Assembly (NCBI RefSeq): GCF_035046485.1
Contig: NC_085136.1
Coordinates: forward strand, 162,065,963 to 162,129,962
Direction: 5' to 3'
Origin: Aedes albopictus
Taxonomy: Eukaryota; Arthropoda; Insecta; Diptera; Culicidae
Length of the DNA: 64,000 bases
Below are positions 41,617-53,409 of the stretch, piece after piece; within the stretch, counting starts at the first letter, position 1; each line of letters starts with the position of its first letter. The translations under genes and the position numbers were made by a program. Under the pieces are notes generated by a model. The model saw only the letters and a list, made by a program, of their open reading frames with translations, was not told the origin of the DNA and searched no databases.

Positions 41617-42829
41617 ATAGCTACTTGAAACTAATAGGCAAATTCAGTGTTGGTGAGAGTGTTGGTGATTTACTATTTTTAGGCGACAATGACGTATGCT
41701 ACGTCAGATTACAGGTCACTGTGAGGAAAAGGAAAGAAGTAATGATTACAATCGCTTGCCCACAGCAAACCTTATATGCAACTGCGCCTGCACTGTTTTA
41801 TACTGGCTGTGATGTCAGAGTTCTTCTGGGGAATGGTTGTGCGGGAAAGAGTTCACGCATGGATTGCGATGGATGGATTGTGATAGATTGTGTGTTGATT
41901 ACTCTGAAAATGATGCACCAGTGGATATGGCGAAGAAATATTTATCGCGACAAGTTTCATCGCCCGGAGTGGAAATCCAACCCTCGACCCATAGCAAAGT
42001 GCGGAGTTTCTCAAACTATTAGTCATGGCCCACTGGTGGATCAAGGGCTGCTTTTTAATGGATCACGAAGTTGAGGACACTGTGGGATTTTTTTTATCAT
42101 AAACTTATGTCAAATCGTTTCGTACACCCAAAAAAAGAAATCCTACCAATAAATGAGATATGATATTTCTAAGAGTTTCTGTACGATAATGTGTTAAGTG
42201 TGTGAAATCATCATCAGCTCGCTGCATTAAGTAGCGCTACACGGTTCTATTCCACACAAGCACTTCTTTCCAAGCCGAGTGAAGACTCGACGACCCAACA
42301 CGAAGGTGATCCTTACCTACGACTGGGATAGTGGGTCAACAATTCGATAGATCACCCGACGGACGGCAGTGCGCTTCCTACGTCTCGCCGGGTTCGGTCA
42401 AACCTTCGACGCTAATGCTACGCTTATAGCTCTTCAATTTGTACTAGTTTCTAAGATTAATCAACGTAACTTAAGATATGTATCTAGTAAAATAGGCACA
42501 GTAAAGGCTGAGTATGTTGCGCAATTCAGATCCCATTGTGATCCACTAACCTTTGCCCAGCATCTCCTATCAATACCTCCACGTGGAACCGGCCGGAAAC
42601 TATGAGCAACCTTAAGGCCGGACGGGACGGTGGTTGAATCGTCCGCCATTGCTCTGTTGCTAGTAAGATGCAAATCTCAACTTCTACTTTATATTATTGA
42701 CTAGAAATTTGATCGTTCATTTGCTCACTTGTGGTGCACAATCGATTAAACTTTCAGCTACGTCAGTGCAGTGCAAATTGATATTTGCTTCTTCAAAATC
42801 GCGAGGCAAATTGTTTGAAAGAGAGGGAA
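41617..42829. other. mostly unassigned, with a SINE
   Basis: Apart from the SINE at 41880-42060, no gene is recognised. The stretch 42240-42620 may be part of a retroelement 5' region, but I could not assign it. Confidence 0.4.
41880..42060 (-). mobile_element. SINE family A (Feilai-like) fragment
   Basis: On the minus strand GGGTTGGATTTCCACTCCGG, then GATGAAAC and TATCCACTGGTGCAT follow the order of the 1355-1562 copy. The characteristic 3' tail is missing. Confidence 0.7.
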
Positions 42830-43186
42830 GATAGGAAAAAATACACGTCGTCCCGTGCGGCCTTAAGGAAGATCGAGTAACCAACCCCGGTGGGAACTTT
42901 GGTCGTAGGCGGACAAGGAAGGGGGTTTGCTTCTGCAAACTTGAGTGTCTGCTCTCCAAGAGGAGCGGCTTACAACAGCGTCTGATCCCCATGTTAGGGG
43001 CGGCTGATTAAGGTCCGAGTGCCAGGGAAGGACTCTAAGCTCAACAGTGCACTATGGTCCTCCGCAAAGTAGGGAGTTGGTGTCAGGTCCTACGAGCCAA
43101 TCGTAAAAAAAACATTATAACAGAAAATCAGCAACAGAATAATATGAAACAAGACCAGCGTCAACGACCCCAGTGAACTAAAAGGA
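42830..43186 (+). other. 5' UTR of the degraded RTE element
   Basis: A GC-richer non-coding leader (with GGCGGACAAGGAAGGGG and repeated GAAGG/GGACTC phrases) directly precedes the endonuclease start of the RTE relic. Assigned by position and by likeness to the leader of the intact RTE copy. Confidence 0.55.
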
Positions 43187-43707
43187 CTTGTGATTGGAAA
43201 CTCGATACGTGGAACTGCCGATCCCTCAACTGCACGATCCATGGTGCGAACGTTTAGAGGTAATCATACCATCTACCAGAGCTGTGGCAACACATGCGAG
43301 CTGGGAACAGCTTTTGTGATGGGTGATATGCAGAGGCACGTGATCGGTTTGGTGGCCGTTCGACGAAAGAATGTGCAGGTTGAGGATCAAGGGCCGATTC
43401 TTCAACTTCAGCATAATGAACGTGCACAGCCCACACTTCGGAAGCACTGATGATGACATGGACGCATTTTAAGCGCAGCTCGAACGCGAGTACGACCGCT
43501 GCCCATAGAAGTTTCAAACGCTCAGGTAGGCCAGGAGGAGGAATTCAGACCGACATCGACAATTGGAAAGTTCAGCGTCCACCAGTAGACGAACGAAAAC
43601 GGCCTACGACTCATTGATTTTGCCGCCTCCAAAAATATGGCCATACGTAGCACCTTTTCCCAACACAGCCTCTCTTATCGTTACATCTGGAGATCACCAC
43701 AGCAGAC

Positions 43708-44501
43708 CCCGAGCAGAAGAGAATAACAATCGCATAACAAAATGCGTTATTTTGGCAAAATAACTGAGTAATGAAATCAGTTATTTTAATGTTATTAACA
43801 TAACATATTATGTTATAAACTTGCGTGTCATAAGCGGCAAAATAACAAATATCATAACAAAAAAATGTTCCTGGAAGACCAATTTAATAACATGTTTTGT
43901 TTGTGTCAATAACAACTTAATAACAATGAATTTGGAAAATATTTCAATAACAAATTTTGATCTTCAAAAGTTATTGATAACAAACCAAAAGCAAAATTTT
44001 TTGGACCACCCTTAATTGCGAATAACATAAGAGTCTAACTATTTTCGAGGGACTACGAATCCACCACGTATTACAATATTATTAGATTTTCTATGGAACG
44101 GATACAACTATATGAAACTGGATTCAAAAAATGAAAAATATTAGGCTGACAAGAATAATAATTAGAATAATAAGATAATATGTACGGAATGCTGTAATGA
44201 ACGTCAATCTCCAATGTTGTAGTTACAATTTAAAAACTTGGTATTGTTGTGATATTGTTTATCAAATATTTGTACACTCTAAACATCACAATAATAACTT
44301 AGTTTGCTCCATAACAAAACATGTTATTTAAATGTTGTTTAATGGGTGCATATCAATAACTAGATAATAACAAAATAAAATTGTCCAACAAAGCATGTTA
44401 TGGACGAGTAAATCCTTGATAAGTTAATAATATCAAAACAAGATATAAAAACAGGTTATGTTATTTTGTAGTTATTATTTTGCTATTCTCTTCTGCTCGG
44501 G
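43708..44501. mobile_element. 0.8-kb TIR element with ATAACA-rich body, inside RTE endonuclease
   Basis: Ends CCCGAGCAGAAGAGAATA and its reverse complement are perfect. The body is packed with AATAACA/TGTTATT words in both orientations, which can pair repeatedly. The surrounding RTE sequence continues after it. The target duplication is not clear (at most 2-3 bases). No coding capacity. Confidence 0.82.
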
Positions 44502-46208
44502 ACGTAATCTCAAATAGACCACGTTCTGATTTCTGATTAACGGACGGCACTTTTCCAACATTATCAACGTCAGAACCTATCGTGGCGCAATTGGTTGAAC
44601 AGCGCCCAAAACTCTGCGTCATCAACAATGTACGGTACCGGCGACCGCCATGGTACAACATAGAGCGACTGAAACAACAAGATGTCGACTCAGCATATGC
44701 GCAGAGTCTCGAGGCGGCGTGGCCAGACGAGGGCGAGGACGATGACCCCGTCTAGAGGACCGCTGGAGTACAGTGAAAGTAGCCATCAACGACGTAGCCG
44801 AGAGCACCATCGGATACGTGGAACGAAATCGACAAAGCGGTTTTAGAGGAGAAGAACGCAGCGCGGGCGGTTATGCTGCAGCAAAGGACCCGACAGAACG
44901 TGGAACGTTACATACAGAAGCGGAAAAAGCGCCGCCTGGAAAATGCGGAGTGCGGAGAAATGGGATTGCTGTGCCGTTCCCAAGAAACACGGAAGTTCTA
45001 TCAGAAGCTCAACGCATCCCGGAACGGCTTCGTGCCGCGAGCCGAAATATGCAAGGATAAGAGCGGAGGCCTTTTGACGGACGGACGTGAGGTGATTGAA
45101 AGGTGGAAGCAGCACTACGATCAGCACCTGGATGGCGTGGAAAACGTAGGCACGGGCTACCACGGCAACAGAGGAAGCGATGACGCCAGTGCAGCAGAAG
45201 ACGGAAATGAACCAACTCCCACGCTGAGGGAGATTAAGGATGTCATTCATCAGCTCAAATCCAACAAAGTAGTTGTTAAGGATGGTACCGCTGCTGAACT
45301 CATCAATATGGGCCCAGAAAAGTTTGCCCTGTCTCCACCGGTTGATAGTCATTATCTAAGAAACCGAACAGCTACCGGAGGAGTGGAAGGAAGGGGTAAT
45401 CTGCCCCATTCACAAGAAAGGTGACCATTTGGAATGTGAGAACTTCAGATCGGTCACTATTTTAAATGCTGCCTACAAAGAGTGCTATCCCAGAGTATCT
45501 TCTGTCGTCTGTCACCTAAAGCGAATACGACAGTATCGACCACGCAGAGCTATGGAGAATCATGGACGAAACCGGCTTTCCTGGGAAGCTCACTAGTCTG
45601 ATTGAAGCAACGATGGACGGTGTGCAAAACTGCGTAAGGGTTTCGCGTGAACTATCCAGTTCATTCGAATCTCGCCGGGGACTGCGACAAGGTGATGGAC
45701 TCTCATGCCTACTCTTCAACATTGCTCTGGAAGGTGTGATGCGACGAGCCGGGCTCAACAGCCGGGGAGCGGTTTTCATAAATTCCGGTCAAATTGTGCG
45801 CTTTGCGGACGATATGGACATTATTGCCAGAACATTTGGACCGGTGGCAGAGCTGTACACCCGCCTGAAACGCGAAGCAACAAAGGTCGGACTGGTGGTG
45901 AATACCTCAAAAACAAGTTACATGCTGGTGGGCGGAACCTAACATGACCGGATCCGTCTGGTAGTAATAATACGATCGACGAGGATACCTTCGAGGTGGT
46001 GGAGGAACCTCGGATTATTACTGACGACTGGCATCAACGTGAGTCGTGAAATTCGAAGGCGCATCATCAGCGGAAGTCGGGCGGGCCTACTACGGGCTCC
46101 AGAAGAACCTGCGGTCTACAAAGATTCACCCACGCACCAAATGCATCATGTACAAAACGCTAGTAAGAGGTTGGTCCTCTATGCACATTGCACACGAGAC
46201 ATGGACCT

Positions 46209-47002
46209 TAGTATGGGACAAACATCAAATCCTCGCTCCAGTCGACTTTTTTGAATCCATTTAGGTCCCATATGAACTGTACAAAATTTCAGCGCAATCG
46301 GTGAAACTATAATTTAGCGCAAGCGGTTCAAAGTTTTCATAGGATTTACTATGCGAAAAGTTACACTTTCAGATAAAAAATCCCAGAGGTCGCCCCTTGT
46401 CCCCTTAATTCAAATCGATCAATGCTTCTTGTAGAAAAATCATTTATGAAACTTTCCTTCGAAGACCGCAAAACGATTGGATGCTTGTGGAAAAAGTTAT
46501 AGATTTATTACCGATTAGTGATCGAACGAACGGCTTTTTGTTTTGTTTTATTAGCAGCACTGTAGCTGCTGCCTTGGCTGCTGCTGTTTCTGGGGGTGGT
46601 GATGCCTCCCGCCACCCCATGCAACAACGGCAGCAGCAGTGCTGCTGATAAAACAAAACAAAAAGCCGTTCGTTGGATTACTAACCGGTAATAAATCAAT
46701 AACTTTTTCCACAAGCATCCAATCGTTTTGCGGTCTTCGAAGGAAAGTTTCGTAAATGTTATTTCTACAAGAAGCATTGATCGATTTGAATTAAGGAGAC
46801 AAAGGGCGACCTCTGATATTTTTTACCTGAAAGTGTAACTTTTCCCATAGTAAATCCTATGCAAACTTTGAACCGCTTGCGCTAAATTATAGTTTCACCG
46901 ATTGCGCTGAAATTTTGTACAGTTCATATGGGGCCTAAATGGAATCTAAAAAGTCGACTGGAGCGAGGATTTATTTTTTTCATACAAGCGTGTCCCACAC
47001 TA
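46209..47002. mobile_element. 794-bp foldback element, GTATGGGACA family, copy 2
   Basis: Same ends and the same central CTGCTG-rich hairpin as 19804-20600, differing by scattered base changes. It interrupts the last part of the RTE relic just before the FERRVLRT motif. TA at both edges is the likely target duplication. Confidence 0.9.
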
Positions 47003-47299
47003 ATGGACCATGCTCGAGGAGGACCTGCAAGTACTCGGAGTTTTCGAGCGACGCGTGCTGAGGACGATCTTCGGCGGTGTGCAGGATAACAGTGTGTGGT
47101 GGAGAAGGATGAACCACGAGCTTGCTGCACTCTACGGTGAACCCAACATCCTTACAACATGCTGCTCTTTACAAGACGGATCATATATTATATTTAGTTC
47201 TACTTTATCGATCTTGTTGCCGACCATTTCAAACTCATGTTACATCTGTCAAAATGACCTGAGAGTTGTCAGTCATTTTGAAGGTGTTGAAGGTTCGTT

Positions 47300-49570
47300 G
47301 GTGTGATTCCTCCCGGGATTCTCTTATGGATTCCTCCTGAGATTCGTGCTGGGCATTTCCGGCATTTCATCAGGGATTCTTTCATCGACTCCTCGCAGGA
47401 TTCTTTCCGAGTTATTCCATAAAGTATTCCTCAGATTCCATCAGGATTCTTCCTGGGATTTGTCTCGGAATTCCTTCAGGGCACAGAGTAACAGACGTCA
47501 CACTCTGCTCACTTTCCATCGATCACCTTTTTACCGGTAGATTAAAATATTTGATAATTGATTGATTGACTAGTTACGGCGCTGGCATCGGTTTTGTTCC
47601 CGTTTGACGTTTGCTCACTACCGCCACCTAGTAGTGATCCGGCCAAACACAGTATATTAGGCATTGGGCTATTACGTTTTCGTAACGATGTTTTATTATG
47701 TTTTATTATTTGTTCTAAGTGTTACGTCTGTTTCTTTGTGTTCAGGGATTTCTTTTGGCCTTCCTTCGGGGTTTTTTGGGATTCTTCGAAGAATTCCTTC
47801 ACTGATATCTCCTTGAATTCTTCTTTAATGTTTACCGTTTTCTTTAGGGATCATTCCCCAGATTCATTCAGGTATTCTTTCAACAGTTCTTGAGTAAATC
47901 CCTTCCGACATTCATTCATTGTTTTGTTCAGGGACTCCTTCTGGATTTTTTTTTCAGGCATTCCTCCAGTTGCTTTCTAAAATTCTTTGAATCATGTTTC
48001 CCGGGCTATCTTCAGGGATTTTTCTTGTGATTCCTACAGGATTTTATCAAGGATTGCTTTAGGGATTCTTTCTGGAGTTCCTTAAGAAAGTCCTCCCGAG
48101 ATTCCTTCATTGATTCCCTCGGGATTTCTTCTTAGTGTAGCGCCCCTATGGGAGGGATACTTTCAGGCAACTCCTTCGGGATTCCTTTAGAGATTTCACC
48201 CGGGATTCCATCTTTGATTCCTCTTGGAATTTCTTTAGGGAATTCTTCCGTGATTGCGTCAGAGATTCCTCCAGGATTCTTCCTATGTTTTCTCCCGGCA
48301 TTCGTCTCGAGCTTTTTTCCGGGATTTCTTCAGGAAATCCTCCAAGGATTTCTTCAACAATTTCTACCTAGAATTCTTCAGGAATGCCTCTTGGGATTCT
48401 GTCAGGAATTTTTCTCGAGATTCTTTTAGAAATGAATGCTTCCTACGATATTTTTAGGGATTTCTCCCGGGACCCGTTCATCGATTCCTCTAGAGATTCA
48501 GGAATGCTTTCAACAAATTTCCCGGGATTCTTTTCGGAATTTCTTCCTTCTGTGGTTCCTCCATTGATTTCTATGATTCCTCAGTGCATTCTTTTATAAA
48601 TTCCTCCCGAAATTCGTTTAGGTATTCCTATGGGGGATCCAGTTGGATTTTGTAAGTGTACCTTTGCAAACTTCTCCCGTGATTTCTTCATTGATTTTTT
48701 TCCCAAGTTTGTTTTAGTAATTTATCCCGCCATTTCTTCGGCAAGATGTTTTAATGATTCATTCAGGTATCCTTTCAGGGGTTCCTCCCGGGACTCTTTG
48801 AAAGATTTCTTTCAAGATTTCTCGAGAGATCATTCCAGACTTTCCTCCACAAGATTCCGAAATTCCTCCACAAGATTCAAAGAGAATCTTTTTGAGATTC
48901 TTCCAGGAATTATTTCTAGAGTAGTTTAGAAATTCCATCGGGGATTTATACCATTTATACCAGGCTTCCTTCAGAATTTCCTGTGTTACCTCTCGGGATT
49001 CCTTCAGCGACTTCTTCCAGGCTTTCTTCGGAGAGTCCTTCCGGAATTTCTTCAGCTATTACTCCCAGGATTCTTTCACTGAGCCCTCCCGGGATTTGTT
49101 TACTGATTCTTCCGGGATTACTTTCAGGGTTACCTTTAGGGATTCCTCCCGTGATTCTCTCAAGGATTCCTACAAAGAATAAAATGGGATTTTAGGGGTT
49201 TTTTCCTGGATTCCTTCATTTATTTCTCCCGGGGCTCCTTCCGGCATTCTTTTAGGTATTCTTCTAGAGATTCATCTTGTGATTTTTTCAAGCATGTCTG
49301 CTGGATCTTTCAGGGATTCATTCGGAGATTTATCTCGGGATTCCTTCATCAACTCTACCTGGGTTTCCATTAGGGCCTAGGATTTCTGCAGGAATTCCTC
49401 CCGAAATTCTTCCAAGGATTCCTTCTGAAATTCTTTTAATGATTTCTTCAGGGATTCCTTATGGTATTTTTGTCAGTATGCTTTCATGGATTCCTTCCGG
49501 AAATGGTCCCGGGGCACTCCCCGGGATTTCTCCTTAGATTTCTCCCGGATTTTTTTAGGAATTCCTCTCG
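47300..49570. repeat. degenerate GGATTCCTTCAGGG-type simple repeat, 2.3 kb
   Basis: Units such as TTCCTCCCGGGATTCCTTCA repeat with drift for over 2 kb, broken only by a MITE at 47482-47740. Long open frames rich in Ser, Phe and Arg (for example at 48148 and 48630) follow from the repeat and are not genes. Confidence 0.85.
47482..47740. mobile_element. 259-bp MITE, ACAGACAAACAGACGT family, copy 3
   Basis: The ends CACAGAGTAACAGACGT and GTTACGTCTGTTTCTTTGTG are diverged versions of the family ends, flanked by a 7-bp duplication TTCAGGG (47475-47481 and 47741-47747). The interior matches copy 1 over most of its length (for example TTTGACGTTTGCTCAC). Inserted in the simple repeat. Confidence 0.87.
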
Positions 49571-51599
49571 TGATAAACCTATACTTGAGATTCAACATGA
49601 AGCTATCGGTAGAATGATAACTACACTGACAACATACTTGAGTTAATTCGTTGGCTTCGGTCATTGAACTATTTTTACTAGGAGAAATCATACATTCTCG
49701 ACGCTTTATTCCACCAGTAACACGAGAAATTACTTACCAATCCTGCTGCAGAGAAAAAAGTGCACAACGAACGGCTACACGAAACCCAAAGAAAGACGAG
49801 TGGAATGAGGAGCAGTCAAATTGAAAATCGAAAACTGAAACCAATTTTAATTAATCTCTTTCGTTCTCTGCACCCGGTTCCGGTTGTTATTGGGCTCGTT
49901 ATTGATGCATCGTTAGTTTATTTGACAGCGAAGATGCGGGCTGCGCTTTGGATCGGAAAGGTGATCCAGGAAATGTTGCTGATGAAGTAATGGAGGAATT
50001 GAACCAATTTAGTTCTATAGTATTCAGGTGTACCTGAATGGTGCTATGTAGTAGTTTTCCATTACTGATTATAAATGGTTATAACATAATTTTCAAATCG
50101 ACATTCTTAACACAGCCATAAATTACTTTCTGAAAGCTTTCAGCCATCTTACCTGCAACAAAGAGTTGTAACACTATTTTCCAACGAAAACATCAACCAA
50201 AGAGAAACAACTCGATGATGATAAAGTGGAATCGAAATTGAGTAACAAAAAGTGGAACAACACAATGTGATTAAAATCCAACAACACCAGATCATCATAA
50301 ATCATCGTCACTCGTTGTAAGTGCACACACCAGCACCACTAACACCAAGACATCACACCTACACATTCCTACCGATAGGAATGCAAATAGTCACTAACTG
50401 CTGACGACGAGTGTTGCGTCGATCCAGGGGTATGATTAAAATGCGTACGTGCAAGTATGTAAGCTGTATGTGCTTGGATTTTTCCTTTTCTTTGCAAAGC
50501 AAAGCAAAATGCTCGTATACATTAAAGTGACTTAACTCTTTTTGCTTCGCCATGACAGCTGAGGGAATTTATTTGAAATATTGGAAACAGCAGAATTATG
50601 TAAAAGTCGAAAGTTTTTCGTTGTCTTTCTCCTATTCCTGGCTCCACTTTTCTCTTTCCATCTCTCTTTGCCTGGGTGCTGTTGTGTGAGATCATCCATG
50701 GTCTTTTTCTCTTCACTTTAAAATTTATTGCTCCATGATTTATTGGAGTTTAGGTTTCTTTGCCACTTTCATTTCTTATCATTATCTATTCATCTTTTCC
50801 TACCGTCTCCCCACTCCTACCGAAGAAGATTGCCCCCTCTGCTATGCTGGTTCCTCGTTCATGTAGCATCGCCATTAACCATTATCATTACAACAGGCCT
50901 GTGTCAGCAGAAATATCACAGCATGGGAATATTTTAAATTTATACAAGCTATGAATCCATAATTTAATCAGGGCTAAAGCAAAAATCAAAAGACCAACTC
51001 CGTTTGACGATGCGGAACTGCGGAAGGATTAAAACGGCCGGAACAAAGCCGCTGATGACGAAGATGACAGTGCATGGAGCATTGGGGCACGCGGAAGACG
51101 AACTAGTGCCCGGAGGAGGTGCGGTCGGTGGTGCAAAGGGTTTCAGTATTAAAATGAACTCTCTCTCAGCTTTATTGTAAAGTTTTACATGATTTATGTC
51201 TCTTGATTGCGTCCAGTACAGAACAAGAAACATAATCTGCTGGTTAAATATTTTGCTTTTACTCGGGTGGCTGCTTATCAGCTCGGAAAAGTTTTCTTCA
51301 TTTATGGCATGGCGTTGATGACAGAGTTTCAGCCTCTGGTAGGATGTGACCATTAGTTTTATGAAAGTTGATGTTGTTTCTCAGGTTTTCTAAATATTGG
51401 TAAAATATGATCATTTTTATCCAGTGTGAATAATTAGCAGTTCACAAAAAAAAACCTTCATTAATCCACCTAGCGATGATGACACCTTTCTCGCCTTCTG
51501 CCTTCGAAAACCCATTTCAACAAAACTCAAGTGACATGTTGATGAATATCGCACTTTCATCCATTTCATGGCACCAGAGATTATATCGTTTATCTGGCT
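49571..51599. other. unassigned region, possibly single-copy
   Basis: No TIR pair, SINE or retroelement motif, and no convincing gene. It is the longest stretch in the right half that shows no repeat structure. Confidence 0.4.
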
Positions 51600-52670
51600 T
51601 TTGATGTTTGAACCTCAAACTCTTAGGGAAGAAGCCGCAATTTTGAATTTTGTGCTGCTATTTTTGGACTCCAGACTTCTGCTCCATACAAAATATAACA
51701 ATATTTAATGGTTTTAGAGGCTAAAACACGATTGAACAGTCGTTATCTAGAATTTTGGAACGCCATTTTAGGTTTTAGATCACCATCTTGGATAATCTGG
51801 CCGCCATTTTTGAACTCCGGACTTATTCTCCATACTATATCCGTGCAATATGGGTAGCACGGTTTTAGGGCCAAAAACTCCTCTAAACATCCGCCATCTT
51901 ACATATGCAGTCGCCATCATGAATTTTAGACATCTTGGATATTCCGGTCGCCACTTTTGGACTCCGGTCATCTTCGACATATCAAATATACCCATAATCT
52001 AGCCGCTATTTTTAGACTGCAGACATGATCTTCATACTATTTATACCCATATTGCACGGTTTTAGGGGCTTTAACTCCTCCAAACAACCGCCATATTGAA
52101 TTTGAAGCCGCTATCTTGGATATTCCAGTCATCATTTTTGGACTTCGAACATCTTCTAGATATCAAATATATCCATATTTCATGGTTTTAGACTAAACCA
52201 GCATTAAACAGGAGTCATTTTGAATTTTAAGACGCCATTTTGGATATTCTGGTTACCATTTTTGAACTCCAGTCATCTTCCCCATACCAAATATACTGAA
52301 TGGTTTTATAGCCTAAAACTCCATTGAATAGACGCCATCTTGAATTTTGAGCCGCCATCATGGATTTTAGACTACCATCTTGAAGTTTAGGCCACCATCT
52401 TGGATATTATGGTCGTTATTTTTAAACTCCAGACCAAGCATACTCCATATTGCATGGTTTGAGAGCCTAAATCATCATTAAACAGCCGCCACCTAGAATA
52501 TGGAGCCGCCATCTTGCATTTTGGACCGCCATTCTGGATATTCTGGTTGCCATTTTTCTACTGCAGACATCTTCCCCATAGCAAATATACCCCATATTGC
52601 ATGGTTTTAGAGCCTAAAACTCTATTCAACAGTCGCCATCTTGAGTTTTGGGCCTACAACGTGGAATTTC
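51600..52670. repeat. tandem repeat with GCCGCCATCTTG and GGTTTTAGAG motifs
   Basis: About seven degenerate units. Each has a GGTTTTAG-CCTAAAACTCC word (near 51707, 51860, 52057, 52180, 52300, 52455, 52600), one or more GCCGCCATCTTG words and CATACCAAATATACCC. Spacing is uneven (120-195 bases), showing gain and loss within units. Non-coding. Confidence 0.85.
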
Positions 52671-53409
52671 TGGTTTCCAGTGTTGATTTCCGTACAAAAT
52701 TCATCAACCATGCTGAAGGTTACAAGAATCGCCGCTGTTTGATGTATCGCATGATGGGGCTTGGTTCAGTTACGGCCAGTTCTACTGGTGCTGGTCTGGA
52801 TCTCTGGAATGGCCATAACTCCGGGCGCTTTGACCGATCCATACCATTTTTAATAGCAAACAATGCAGTAAAATTCCGGTTCGATTCGTGCTATAATCTA
52901 AAAAATCGACCAATGGGAAGTGCCTTAAAAGTGAGTAAACTTTTTTGCGCACAGACATACATACATACACACATACAGACATCATCTCAATTCGTCGAAC
53001 TGAGTTGATTGGTATAAGCGACTTGACCCGTGCCTTCCATCGAAAATTCGTCTTTTGAGTGAATATATCTCGCGCTTAGTATCATACGGGCGTATCTACA
53101 ATGATCGATTTCTCTTCGTCGACTTTCTCTTTGGCCAATACCTTGGTCGATAATTATTTTTCAGTTATTTTCATTGTTCTAGATGATAGTCCTAGTCGTC
53201 CTGCACTGAAAAACATCAAGAGATCATCCGAACACTGATCGTATTTCCCGGAAAACCCTAAAGAGAAAATCGATGAAGAGAAATCGATCATTGTAGATAC
53301 GCCTGTATGATACTAAGCGCGAGATATAGCCTTTCAATACACTTTGTTGTACGAGAAAGGCAAAAAGATAAAAAATATCCTGACCTGAACACGGTTATAG
53401 ATTTGCAGC
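52671..53409. repeat. dispersed repeat split by a small TIR element
   Basis: The part 52730-53063 includes ACATACATACACACATACAG and TCGTCGAACTGAGTTG; the part 53329-53365 continues with CTTTCAATACACTTTG and ACGAGAAAGGC. I recognise this as the style of a dispersed mosquito repeat but cannot name it. No coding function. Confidence 0.5.
53064..53328. mobile_element. 265-bp MITE with 60-bp inverted ends and TA target
   Basis: TATATCTCGCGCTTAGTATC at the left and its reverse complement at the right pair for about 60 bases (only a few mismatches), enclosing about 140 unpaired bases. TA at both edges suggests a Tc1/mariner-type target. Confidence 0.88.

Larger units (their letters stand above)
43187..47160 (+). 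pseudogene. RTE (JAM1-like) element, decayed, with two insertions
   Basis: The plus strand starts with a motif like DWKLDTWNCRSL (endonuclease N-terminus), continues in changing frames through the endonuclease to 43707, and after the insert through linker (ENVERYIQKRK-like region, 44.8 kb), RT start (EQLPEEWKEGVICPIHKKGD, 45.37 kb), SRRGLRQGDGLSCLLFNIAL (45.68 kb) and RFADDMDIIAR (45.80 kb). After the foldback it ends with FERRVLRTIFGGVQ and NHELAALYGEP (47.05-47.15 kb). Many stops, a deletion of the second RT motif, and truncation before the end make it dead. It is colinear with the intact RTE at 61440-58318 but is a diverged lineage. Confidence 0.88.

Noticed and set aside
51600..52670. CRISPR-like array
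   Set aside because: Units drift in length and sequence and there are no exact repeats with unique spacers; the genome is clearly eukaryotic.
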